The position numbers and the translations under genes are program-made. Under the pieces are notes generated by a model. That model was not told where the DNA came from. It ran no database searches and worked only from the letters and a program-made list of their open reading frames with translations. Shown in pieces: positions 54,291-64,000 of a stretch of DNA of 64,000 nt (within the stretch, counting starts at the first letter, position 1; the number at the start of each line of letters is the position of its first letter). The DNA lies in contig JAJEKV010000010.1 in NCBI GenBank assembly GCA_021234155.1, positions 13,051,339-13,115,338 of the forward strand. The letters are read 5' to 3'. The stretch is from Isoetes taiwanensis (Eukaryota; Streptophyta; Lycopodiopsida; Isoetales; Isoetaceae).

Positions 54291-55985
54291 AATTAAGCGG
54301 TGTTGCATCACTCCCGTTCAAAATTCAACAAAAAAACACCAAGATTGGAAAATGATCATTTTTAAAAGAAAGCTTGGGATTTTAAGTGGAACAAAATATT
54401 ATATCATGTATTTGGGGCCTTTAAAATGATAATCTGCTTGTAGAAAAGAGCACTTGAAAATGGCAGAATTCCGGACACTAATACACGGGGAACATTACTA
54501 GGAATTGAAGACATCCAAAATCGTAAAAATAATTTTTTTTTTTTTTATTAATTTCTTTTCGATTATAGTAAATATGGTAGGTATTTTGGCCAATAATAAA
54601 TAATATAGCAAAGAAAGCTTCGAGGTCCTAAGTGATTTCGATTAATTGGTTTAGCACCAATCTCACCTTTTCTATCTCTTGATTCAGCTCCTTTGTCCTT
54701 GTTTTATCTTTCTTTGGTGTCAGCAGTCTCTTAGGAATAGTAGCTAGAGCTACTTCTTTGAGCTGCAAATGTAGCTTCATCTTCGAGAGGAAACTTGTAA
54801 AAAGGAAGTACGTATCTCCCGAGGAGGATGTCATCTTGGCAAAATCGATATTGATTTAGCTCCTAACTCTTGATTTTCGCCGGTAGAGTTGGTACGGCGG
54901 AACAACTCATCACCGATGAAGTCTGACCCTCTTTATCAATGTCCGCGGCCTAATTCTGACCCTTTTTAGTGCACATGCTATTGTTGTGCGAGCGGAGAAA
55001 GCATCAAGGACCCAATCTCACGGGCGGTACCGAATATGGATTCGATTAAGCAACCCGATATTGTTTTACAATTCTTGCCTTGTGCACTTAGGTCTGGAAA
55101 CTACCGTATCTTCTTTGGGAACCCTAGGACATTAGAAATTCGGCGGGTTCTTTGTGTTGGGGAGTGCTCCATGAGTGCGCTTCGCGTCGAAACTCGGTGG
55201 CTACGCTAAGGAATACTCAACCTTGCTTTCATTAGCCTCGGTCCTCCACCATGGTAGTTAATATTAGTTTTGTGTGCACCTTGAATCATTATTCGAGCCA
55301 ACAATTGCAACCATGAATAAGAAACTTGAAAGAAAGAGCACATGAACGACGCACTTTTGATTTAGGACTCACCCGGACCATGTTTTCATAGCTTAGAAGC
55401 ACGGGGGCAGTGTGGAACACAACAAGGCGGAGTGTTTTCTTGTGGTGGCAGCGAATTCCATCGGCCAGCGGTAGATTACGGGTTTTTGAAAGGCGATTGT
55501 CGTAGCGGCTATCCTTAAACAAAATCATATAGCCGTCACGCTATGACCAGTAAAATCTTGTGGCTTTATACTTCACGGCAGCTTGTGATGGAGTCCCCAT
55601 GAGCGATAGAATAAAGTATTTTTGATCGAACATAGAAAACCTCTTGTAATTCCGGACATTTCGGCATCTACAACACCTTTTGTCGCTAGAGTCCCCTCTC
55701 TTCTCACATTTGTTGTTCATTGCAGTGCATAAAACCGCCACGGCAGGTCCTTGTTCTTCTTCTTGCTCTGTTAATGATTAAAAGTCGACTTCATGCAACA
55801 CAAAGGAAAAACTTTAAAAAAGCGGAAATGGCATTGACCTCAAAATTTGGAAGCGTGATGAATAATGCGGCAGCCGGATCTTAACAATGGGATGAAACTC
55901 TTTGCACTGTCCCGGTTGTCCACGTTCAGCTGCTCCATTACTACGTTTGGCGCGTAATAGCGTTTTTGGTGGAAGTCAACAACAA
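54291..55985. other. No gene recognised; minus-strand coding-like debris
   Basis: Short minus-strand frames at 54628-54834 (lysine-rich), 55289-55528 and 55541-55741 (EKRGDSSDKRCCRCRNV) have protein-like composition but no motif I can name. A T tract at 54532-54546 could be a retroposon tail in reverse. Confidence 0.35.
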
Positions 55986-56034
55986 GGAAACATAATGAGA
56001 CTTCTTTTTGGGAAAGCGAAAACGCAAGAAGAGG

Positions 56035-56200
56035 AAACCAAATTGTATTCAGGAATACTTTCGACTCACGTTAAAAGCCAAGTGTATTAGGAATACGCAC
56101 TTTTCCGCGTTGGCAGTGTATTCGAATACGAAACCGGCTTAATAGCGGTCTGCGTATATTAAGATACACTCTAGACTTCTCATGAGAATCAGTGGTGTAT
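56035..56200. repeat. First cluster of GTATTCGAATAC-type palindromic words
   Basis: Variants of gtgtattcgaatac occur several times in both orientations (ttgtattcaggaatac, gtgtattaggaatac, gtgtattcgaatacg, gtatattaagatac). The same words are dense at 57950-58810. Confidence 0.6.
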
Positions 56201-56281
56201 TACGGATCCCTAGTCAACCGATACGGAATCGCGGCAATTATCTCTGAGGAAAGAAACCTAAAGCGAAAGTTCACATGCGTT

Positions 56282-57790
56282 TTACACCATTGGAGTTCCT
56301 TGGACATTTCTTCTGAGTAAATTCTTTGTCACGACCTTATGCATTAGCCTTTCTAGTATGTCCCGTAATGCATGCGCCACGTTTCCTCTCCAAGCGGTTA
56401 TCGTCATTTCTTTTTTTGGGACATCGAGAACCTTTTTTCTTTGAGACCTTTCCTTTGCTTTCAATTCCTGCGGCTTTCAGACATAGGTAAAAATCACCGT
56501 TTGTAGGTCCCATATCACTTACCCGATATCGCTTGAGGTCAGGTAGGAAGAACAAAAGTTATTCGAATACAAAAAGAAACACTCTGCCAGTCTCCCGGTA
56601 GGTAGGCTCCGATTGTCATCACGGTATAGTGGCTACAACGGACATTTAATACGTCGTGCCAGGCGACACTCCTTCTTGTGAGCTTCAGCCGGTTCTAAAG
56701 TGCGCTGTTTCTTCAATTCTTCTCCATATTTTTCTTTAAAATCATGTATTCCACCGTGCATGGGCGATCTTGTCGACAAAGCTCATCTTTAATTTGTACT
56801 TTCGTTGCTCGGCGTATTGGTAGCCCGCACGTTTTGCTTATTAAGTCGGTGAGACTCCTGATGAAGCCATAGGGATGGAGGAAATATCTGGGGTTCTTTT
56901 TTCCTTGTATAGGTAGCCTTCTTGTCTTGACTGCGATTTCCTCAGTAGTGGTACCGAATGTGCATTTCTGTCATAGTCACGGGGGCAGCCGCCGCTGCTC
57001 CACATCAACAAGGACAACTATTGGCGCCATGACATTAGGATTGCTCTAATTACATCCTTCGGGGAGGTTGCTTTAGTGTGTTGGCGTATATTTTCTGTTG
57101 AGCGGCCTTTCACCCGGCTTCATTCTTTGCGACCTCATGCAGAGTTAGGGAAATAGATCACCTTGTACAAATTTTTACGCATTTATTACCTCCATTCTGG
57201 GTCTTATCAACTTTCTTTCTTTTATTTGCTACAGGAGCTTTCCTTTTTCCTGTTTTTGTGCTCACCGAGTTTCAGCAACTTCGGCTAGCTGTACCTTCCG
57301 CTTCTTTGGTTCCTTCGCGGCTATGAGGTGGCTCTTGGCTGCTAAGTTTCTTTAGGCGACCTTGGGAACTTCCCTTCTAGGTCTTAGGACCCTCCAATAC
57401 GATGACCCCGAGATTACTAGGAGAAGGTGATGAGCCTTCATCGATTGCTTTCGACTCATACGGAAAGTCTTAAGCTTGTACCAGTACCAAAACACATCTA
57501 ATTAGTGAAGGCAGTTGCGTTTAATCCGTTAGTGTGAAAAAGAATTTATCTGATTACTGTGGTTGCTACTTGACAATTCTAAAGAAGCGATGTCCTGTGA
57601 TGAACCCTTGGAGTCTTGAAGGATAGCCTCCCGCTGACCTCCTTGTCAGGCTGCGAAACCTATTTATACCCAAAGGTTGTGTGAACTTCTGTGTCGGCGT
57701 ACCTTTTGTTCCGGCACTTTCTGGGGCGTCACGGCGTCGATTAATGTTTATACTTTCCGTCTCTGCACCACGGTAATGAACCAACGCTAG
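56282..57790 (-). pseudogene. Coding-like debris between two palindrome clusters, unrecognised
   Basis: Minus-strand frames such as 56337-56555 (FLPDLKRYRVSDMGPTNGDF, then a lysine-rich tail) and stretches near 56740-56900 (LHPYGFIRSLTDLISKTC, DELCRQDRPCTVEYMI) look protein-derived but change frame often. The location between two clusters of the same palindromic word suggests a DNA transposon interior. No transposase motif was found. Confidence 0.3.
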
Positions 57791-57949
57791 CGTTTGAAAG
57801 TTTTAGAGTAAATATGTTGACGTCAGGTGTCGGTGATTATTGAGGTGTGGGCAGCTTAATCTTCCACCCGGTTTGATGCCCTTTTGCTGCCTTCTTCACG
57901 CCCTTTGAAACGTTTAAGACAACAATGTTAAGGCGAAAATGGAGGCCAG

Positions 57950-58810
57950 CTATATTCGAATAGGATTTACTAATCATGTGCCCTAAAGGCTAGCAAAAGA
58001 CAAGAAAAAACACGGCTGTTCGCTCTCTCTAACACAATTTTTTATGCCTTAGTGGACTAAAAGTGGTATGCTCAACCCTAAAAAGTGCATTCTGACTAAA
58101 AGGTGGTGTTCAAGTGCAAAAAACTAGTGTTTTCAAGGAAGATATGAAATTGATGCAGAATTTTGCTTTGCGCTTCGTGGTAAGTGTATTCGGAACTCCC
58201 CTGACTCTTCGTTACTGCCGAGGAGAAAGAGCAATGTGTGTCGAATACACTTTGCCCTTCGGTGAGGGAGGCAAGATATATTCGAAGAATACGCTTTGCT
58301 CAACTGTGAATACACTCCCGCTTTGGCAGGTGAGCAAAGTGTGATGCGGAATACCGTAAAGGGGCAAAGTGTATTCGAATACACTTCATAAGGCCAGGCA
58401 AAGTACCATTACCGGAATACACTTTGCTCTGTGAAAGAAGGGCAAAGTATTACTCAAAGTGTGATGCAGGAATGCACTTTTATTCTAAAAGCAAAGCAGT
58501 AAACACCGCGAAGGCGTGCTATGTACTTTAATTGCTTACTGTCCATTATTTTTCGTTATGTGAATCGAATCTGACAAATCAATACTCGTCCCGGAAGGCT
58601 TTCGGTGACTAAATCTCTGAGGCGGAATATGCAGAGCTGAGGCTAAATTTTCCTTTTAAAGGTAGGCCGCTTTGTCGGTTGCATTTTTTTTCATATCTGA
58701 ATCGTCTTGTTCAAACCTCACGGCCAAAGTGTGATGCGGAATAGCATCTGTGCACCTACGACGGTAACAAATTAGTATTCGAGAATAGCATTTGTATTCT
58801 CGAATATCAT
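57950..58810. repeat. Second, dense cluster of GTATTCGAATAC / GCAAAGTGT words
   Basis: More than ten copies of gaatacactttgc, gcaaagtgtattc or ggcaaagtgt in both orientations, some fused to the perfect palindrome agtgtattcgaatacact (near 58370). aaagtgtgatgcgga recurs at about 58337 and 58727. This looks like subterminal transposase-binding repeats or a hairpin-prone satellite. Confidence 0.65.
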
Positions 58811-61470
58811 TAGTTTAAGCGACTGTGAGTTAGTAACAAGTCCACAATTTTTTCGTTGTTCCAACATGATTTTCGCCGTGAACAAACTTCCACCACCATT
58901 TGTTTGCCCAAGTACCTCTAGTTCAGGATGGAACACAAGGCGGAGATGCTTCTTCAACACCTACCTCGACAAGGTCTTTGTTGCTTCTCGAAGACACTTT
59001 CAGGAATCGATGGCCCAGTAGGCGCCACCTTTCCAACCCTCTCCAAGTCCCGATTAGGAAGCTAGGTTGCCACCACCTTTCCAACCCTCCTGTTGCGTGG
59101 CAATCTTCCTGCAATTTGTACCATCCCAGGCACTACAAATGCTGGAGCCTCGAGAATATTTCCGAAGCGGACTACCTCTGACCGTTTGTAGTTTTCCATC
59201 TTCCTTACACAAACAAGAAGTCGGCCGTTAGAAGGCTGCGAGAGATTCACCTGACTTCTCCCACCACGATTTCACAACAAATGAAGAGCGACATTGCAAC
59301 ATCTACTCCTCTTCACACAGCGGAAGTGGTGACACATGGTTTTAAAATTTGATCTGCTATAAGGGCATGTTTGATCGAGACTCCTTGTGAAGAAGCTACA
59401 ACAACTTTATTTGGCACATCATGGTGGCCCATCTCCTTCATTCAACCTTTGCCTCCCAGCCTTATCAGAATGCAGGGCTCCGTGGTTTGTTCTCCTCTAC
59501 AAGCACACCACTAAGGGTAGGAGGTCACTTCGAGGTAGAACTCTCTTGAGGAAGATGAAGACACCAGCGAAGTCTGCTTGAGATTACACATTCTCTAGCC
59601 AATCCACCAAGAAATTCAAGGTGGATTTTGGTTTGAGCATGCTCCTCTGTAAGAAGAAAGAAACCTTATGGGCGAGCACAAAATGAAGACTTTTTTAAGA
59701 GTAAATGCTGCTCATTGGGTTGCATCAACAAATTTAACATGGCTAAATTAAAGGCAATTAGAGACAACTCTGAGTTCAATGACATTGGCTGACCCGGAGA
59801 TGCCTATTTGGCCTATCATGTAAGACCGGACATAACACCTTCTTGCCTTTACGTGCTTAGTCGAAGTTTGCTGAAAATGCTTTATGGTTGTCCTTGGATT
59901 TAGGTCCACCCGAATGTCTAGAATACACAAAATGGACAAAAATCAGCAATTGATGATCATTGTGGACCAAGAAGAGTTGTAACCATGCATGCCCGCTAGC
60001 TGTGTCATGGATGGAGAAATATTTTAGAGAAACATGTGAAGCTGCCCTACTTGTTAACATGTATCATTTAAGCGATAACATCACCAAAAGATGTTTTAAT
60101 GGTACAAAGAGACTTGCGCTCGGCCCGTACATCTCTTACTCCGCTTCGCGAATTTGTGGAAAAGAGTAGACCGGTTTAGTGAAAATTCGGAGACATAGAA
60201 TGTCATTTGCTCAAGGTGTCTGCGAGAATTAAAGGAGTCAAGAGAAGCTGCCAAAGGCGAGGAGGAATTCCGAGAAAGAAGTAAGCTCATGTTCTCCAAT
60301 CTCTCACTTGTTTTAAAGATAATGCTTTTGACCTCATTTCTTCTCACGGATATTATGCAGCAGAACCTTGCGGACATAAATGAACCATGGCTTGGCCGAG
60401 AGAGAAGAAAGCTTGCCAAGAATACACCCAGAGAAAAAAAAAGCTCTTGAACGTCCTTGCAATATATGTGTTGTGATTGATGGAGATGGACCAAAAAAAC
60501 TACTCACCAGCATTTCTTGAACATTCCTAAAGATGTGCGAGGAGGAATGTTTTGTTAAAGGTCCACCTTGCTTTAGGAGCTATGGTCTTCAAAGGAAATC
60601 TAAAGTGCAAGAATATTCTTGGCGGTATCAAGCTTGCATGGTGACCCGAACCTCACAATTACAATTCTTAACAAAGGTCTGTGCGAGCAGAGCAATTATC
60701 ACCCGATTGCTTTGCAACTTGTCAATACTACAAGGGAGAACAGAGCTAAACACTCTTTCGTCTTTGTGCCATGTTAGTGGAGTAAGGATCTTTAGAAAAG
60801 TGAAGGTGGGTTTTCTTACTTGTAGGCCACACTCATGATCAAATTGACTAGATGTTGACATATTTTACATTAAGCCTCGAAGGAAGAAGGCTTTCTCTCT
60901 TCCTACTTTGAGATTCGAATTATTGAAGGATGCTTACACTCCCTCCGGTGATCGATCTTCTTAAAGAAATTTGCTGATTCCGAGAGTTTATTTTTCTCTC
61001 AGCGTTCGAATGAGAGAACAATTTTGTGAACAAATTGAATGATCTCACCTTTCAACATCATCAAGTTCTACTTGAAGGATGGCGAGTTTCTTCTGGGGCA
61101 AGAAGTATGCACCACAACTAAGGGTAGAGTCCACCCGGAGGGATTCACGGCTTCATAAATATTCGGACGCTTCCTTAAGTAGAGCGTCTTTGAGCAACTT
61201 CCTCTCAAAAATCCTAAGGAGTCAGCGGAAGAAAAGTACCCCGAGTCATCCTTAAAAGCCATTGAAAATGGAATTTCCTCGGGCTTTAAGTACTTCTTAG
61301 AAGAAGATGGGATGTGGTAGATAACTTCTTTCTCGGCGAGAGAAAAATTGTTGTGGAATTGTTGATGGAATTTTGGAGAACCTAAAGGAATCTTTATAGA
61401 ATCTAGAATCGAAAAGTATCTACATAGAATGGAAATTGGGAAATCTAGAAGCGGATCTTGAAACAACCTT
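58811..61470 (+). other. Unrecognised coding-like debris
   Basis: Short frames on both strands. On the plus strand, from about 60170 to 60600, phrases in shifting frames (EEEFREKVSS, then a later DGDGPKK-like word near 60480) look like one decayed charged protein. I cannot name a family. Repeated caccacctttccaaccct words (about 59024 and 59070) form a 45-base direct repeat. Confidence 0.3.
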
Positions 61471-61900
61471 TTTGATATAGGGAATCTATGGGAATCACTT
61501 GAAAATCTTTGAGAATCTTAGAATCCAAAGGAATCTTCATAAAATCTTTGAAAATATAGGGACATAAGTCTTGAGATCTTGAAGAAATCCAAGGGAATCT
61601 TCATAGGATCTAGAGAATCTGGGAATCTTCGCAAATCCTTAGAATCTAAGGAGATCTTGTTGAAATCTTTGAGAATCTAGAGGAATCTTCACTTAGAATC
61701 TAAAAAAGGGTGTCAAGAAGAATGCATAGAATGGAGTAGGAGAATCCTAATCTTAGGGCAATCTTTAGGAATCTAGGGAATCTCGAGAGGATCTAAGGGA
61801 ATCAAAGGGAATCTTCATAGAATATTTGAGCATCTCACGGAAATCTTCTTAGGATCTTAGAGAGTCTGAGAATCTACATAGAATCTTGGGAATTTATGTG
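61360..61900. repeat. Degenerate GGAATCTT / GAATCTAG tandem repeat
   Basis: Imperfect tandem units of about 20-35 bases built on gaatct and ggaatctt (for example gggaatcttcataggatctag) across about 540 bases. No coding. Confidence 0.8.
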
Positions 61901-64000
61901 AATCTTTAAATATGGCAAAATAGAAAAAATAATATATTATACCCTATAAAAAGTCGATACACCTCAAATTTAAAAGCGGATAAATCTTTGGTATCGTGCT
62001 TGAGAAAAGGCCATCTGCCATCCATATATTTTTTAGCGAGAACTAGGTTAGGTTTGATGTGTGTCGGTTTAACCAAATAAACCCGGATTTTTAGGAGAAC
62101 CCTTAATTTTGAACCATGGCCGTTATTCTATGCGATCATTATGGTTCATGTGACAACTTATGAGCTTGATTAAGATCCTTTTTATGCTCAATTTATTGCA
62201 ATTTGGGGGTTTGGATGAGGGGTTTGATTAAGCAAAAAAGTAGCCATTTTTGTTGTCCTTCTTGGCGATGCGAGTTGAGACAACTAGTTAGAAAAAATTT
62301 CTACGACAATGGAACTAATTTCACGAGGAGTAAAGGTCGAGCACATTTTTGTTGGTAAGAGATTGATTGCAGGTTGAATTGATAGTCATGTGCTAATAGG
62401 TTGATGCCTTTTCTCTTAGCATTATAGCCTTTCTCATGTTGAATAGCTCACGCATTTGGAGTGGTCAAATCCTCGAAATGATTTAGAATGGCATGGGTAG
62501 ATAGAATCCTCCAAGCCCTTTGTTGTTTCTTCTTTGTGGCTTATCTTTGAGGCCGGTTTGGCACGGAGGTTTGAATCCTCCAAGCCACATTCTATCCCCA
62601 AGCACCATGAAGCCCGAGATCTTTCTTGAGGCCTCTCTGAAGAAGATGGGTGCAACTGCGTTCCTCTCCATCATGCTATATTTACTGTTTTATTTTCTTT
62701 TTTTCCCTTGCACGGACAATGGTTGAATTTGCTGTTTTGTAGCGTACAGAAGTTTTGGTGAGTTGAAAAAAATTGCAGCCTTTGTCTGGCACAATGGGGA
62801 ATATTCATCTATCAATGTATACATAATAAAAGATGACAACCGGCCCGGTTCAATCACTGACGGTGGCCAAGATTTCACGATTGCTTCGCCGACCGGCTTT
62901 CCTTAGTTCATCTGTGTTAATTGTTGCTTGGTAGGTGGTAGGTGGGATAATTAAAAGGGCATGTGGCCAAAATAGATAACCATAGTTCAAAATCTCAGCC
63001 TTTTTAGAGAAACAGTTTTTTCTTTTCTGCTTACTGGCACTTCCTTGTGTCGTGCGCAGCTCCACGGCTATTACTGTCTCCTTTGGAATGCGTAGCAAGG
63101 TGCAGCAGCATAAAGCGGAAGATTGCATGGAGATTGAAAGCACAAAAGCGATATTCGGATAATGACACATATGACATGTTTATTGTCACAATAAAGAAAT
63201 TACTCAAATGTTTTCCATTCAAGCAAGAACTCATGATTCTCTCTTTACGGCGGACATATAGGAAGACTTTTCTTACCGCCGACATTTATGCATCAAAGCG
63301 GTCATGTTTATACCATTCTTCACTCTGCGCTCTTGTTGCAAACCACTGACCCTCTAGGGCTCACGGTTGAGTCATCGTATGTTGGTGGCGAGACACTTCT
63401 CACCGAGTCCACCGGTGCTTACCTTGGCCTTGCACTCTTCACCATGAAATCCGGTTTATTGACCTTAATGCATTCGGGGCTACTGGCATACTCAACTTCA
63501 TATGGTATATGCAACGGCAAGTTTCCCTTTACGAAACTTTCTTTACATAAATAGGCTTCAACTTCGAAAGCTTTTAAGCAAACATGGTGTTAGGTGCCTT
63601 TTTGTATTGTTTGAAATAGGCTGCTTGGTGAATGGTTGCCTTTGGTTAGAAATATTTATGCAATAATGGCAAAAGGAGCTTTTGTATGGAAACTTATACG
63701 TGTGACCTCCATAGGTGCAAGGATAGAGATTTAGGCTTGACTCTCCAAGCCGGTGTTCACAACATCTTTCTTGCAAGGAGACTTCTGCTATTTTGTTTCG
63801 AGTGTTATGCTTTGCTGGCGAAGTGAAAGAATGGCACCTCAACCTCCTTTGGAAGGAAGACCACGGACCATTTCAGGGCTGACTAGATTTTCTTAATCAC
63901 GGCTGATTCGCGATTGTTGACCTCATGCAACCTATCGTAAGAAATACTTGCACATTAATCAATGAACATATCGGCCCGGCATCACTCGTGAGATACAGCA
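61901..64000. other. No gene recognised
   Basis: Plus-strand frames 63047-63349 and 63288-63554, and several minus-strand ones, have no recognisable motif. A near-duplicate phrase, gaatcctccaagcc, occurs at 62506 and 62573. The sequence runs off the window without a defined element boundary. Confidence 0.4.

Noticed and set aside
59131-59138. CACTACAA at 59131 as a CACTA terminus
   Set aside because: No inverse TTGTAGTG partner with a shared trinucleotide flank was found, and no subterminal repeat block adjoins it.
1-64000. CRISPR array or bacterial defence system
   Set aside because: No regularly spaced identical short repeats with unique spacers; the window is plant nuclear DNA.

Overview
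The window is nuclear DNA of a land plant. It holds CACTA, Ty1/copia, Ty3/gypsy and LINE elements of plant type, spliced-gene fragments, and no bacterial-style operon. The clade cannot be fixed from the sequence; the LINE and chromovirus types suggest a seed-free plant (fern, lycophyte or bryophyte), but this is only an impression. A 100-N scaffold gap lies at 36628-36727. No host gene is demonstrably intact.

Layout. 1-1395: a 907-bp-period tandem repeat. 1877-2447: two unrecognised exon-like pieces in opposite orientation. 2896-7548: a complete CACTA transposon with CACTACAA ends, CAT target duplication, dense subterminal repeats and broken minus-strand coding. 7552-12590: mostly AT-rich DNA without a recognisable gene. 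12594-19962: LINE fragments, one of them split by a complete but dead copia element (Copia-1, 14748-19908, target duplication CTCCC). 19963-20114 and 44424-about 46000: the two halves of a second copia element (Copia-2). It was split by a 24.3-kb Ty3/gypsy chromovirus (Gypsy-A, 20115-44423, target duplication ATGAT). Gypsy-A itself carries a nested 11-kb gypsy element (Gypsy-B, 24708 to about 35714). 46798-51992: a third gypsy chromovirus (Gypsy-C, target duplication CATGG). 53309-54290: an inverted partial LTR of the Gypsy-A family. 54300-64000: unrecognised, indel-rich sequence with palindromic and GAATCT-type repeats.

Most notable. Between the primer-binding site of Gypsy-A and its gag-pol lies a cargo region of about 2.9 kb. 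It encodes a histone H3-like protein: the N-terminus starts MARTKQTARK, identical to the H3 tail through lysine 9, then comes a long charged linker, then a clear H3 histone fold. This copy is broken by stops and frameshifts. An uninterrupted 102-codon ORF of unknown function follows. Each has its own TATA-like box. The same element ends its pol with a chromodomain-like segment, the type of module that in chromoviruses reads methylated H3 tails. A chromodomain retrotransposon that carries its own H3-like protein is the main lead in this window. Secondary leads are a 58-codon arginine-rich ORF in the Copia-1 leader, a SET-like motif inside the CACTA element, and about 3.8 kb of unexplained coding remnant in the env position of Gypsy-B.
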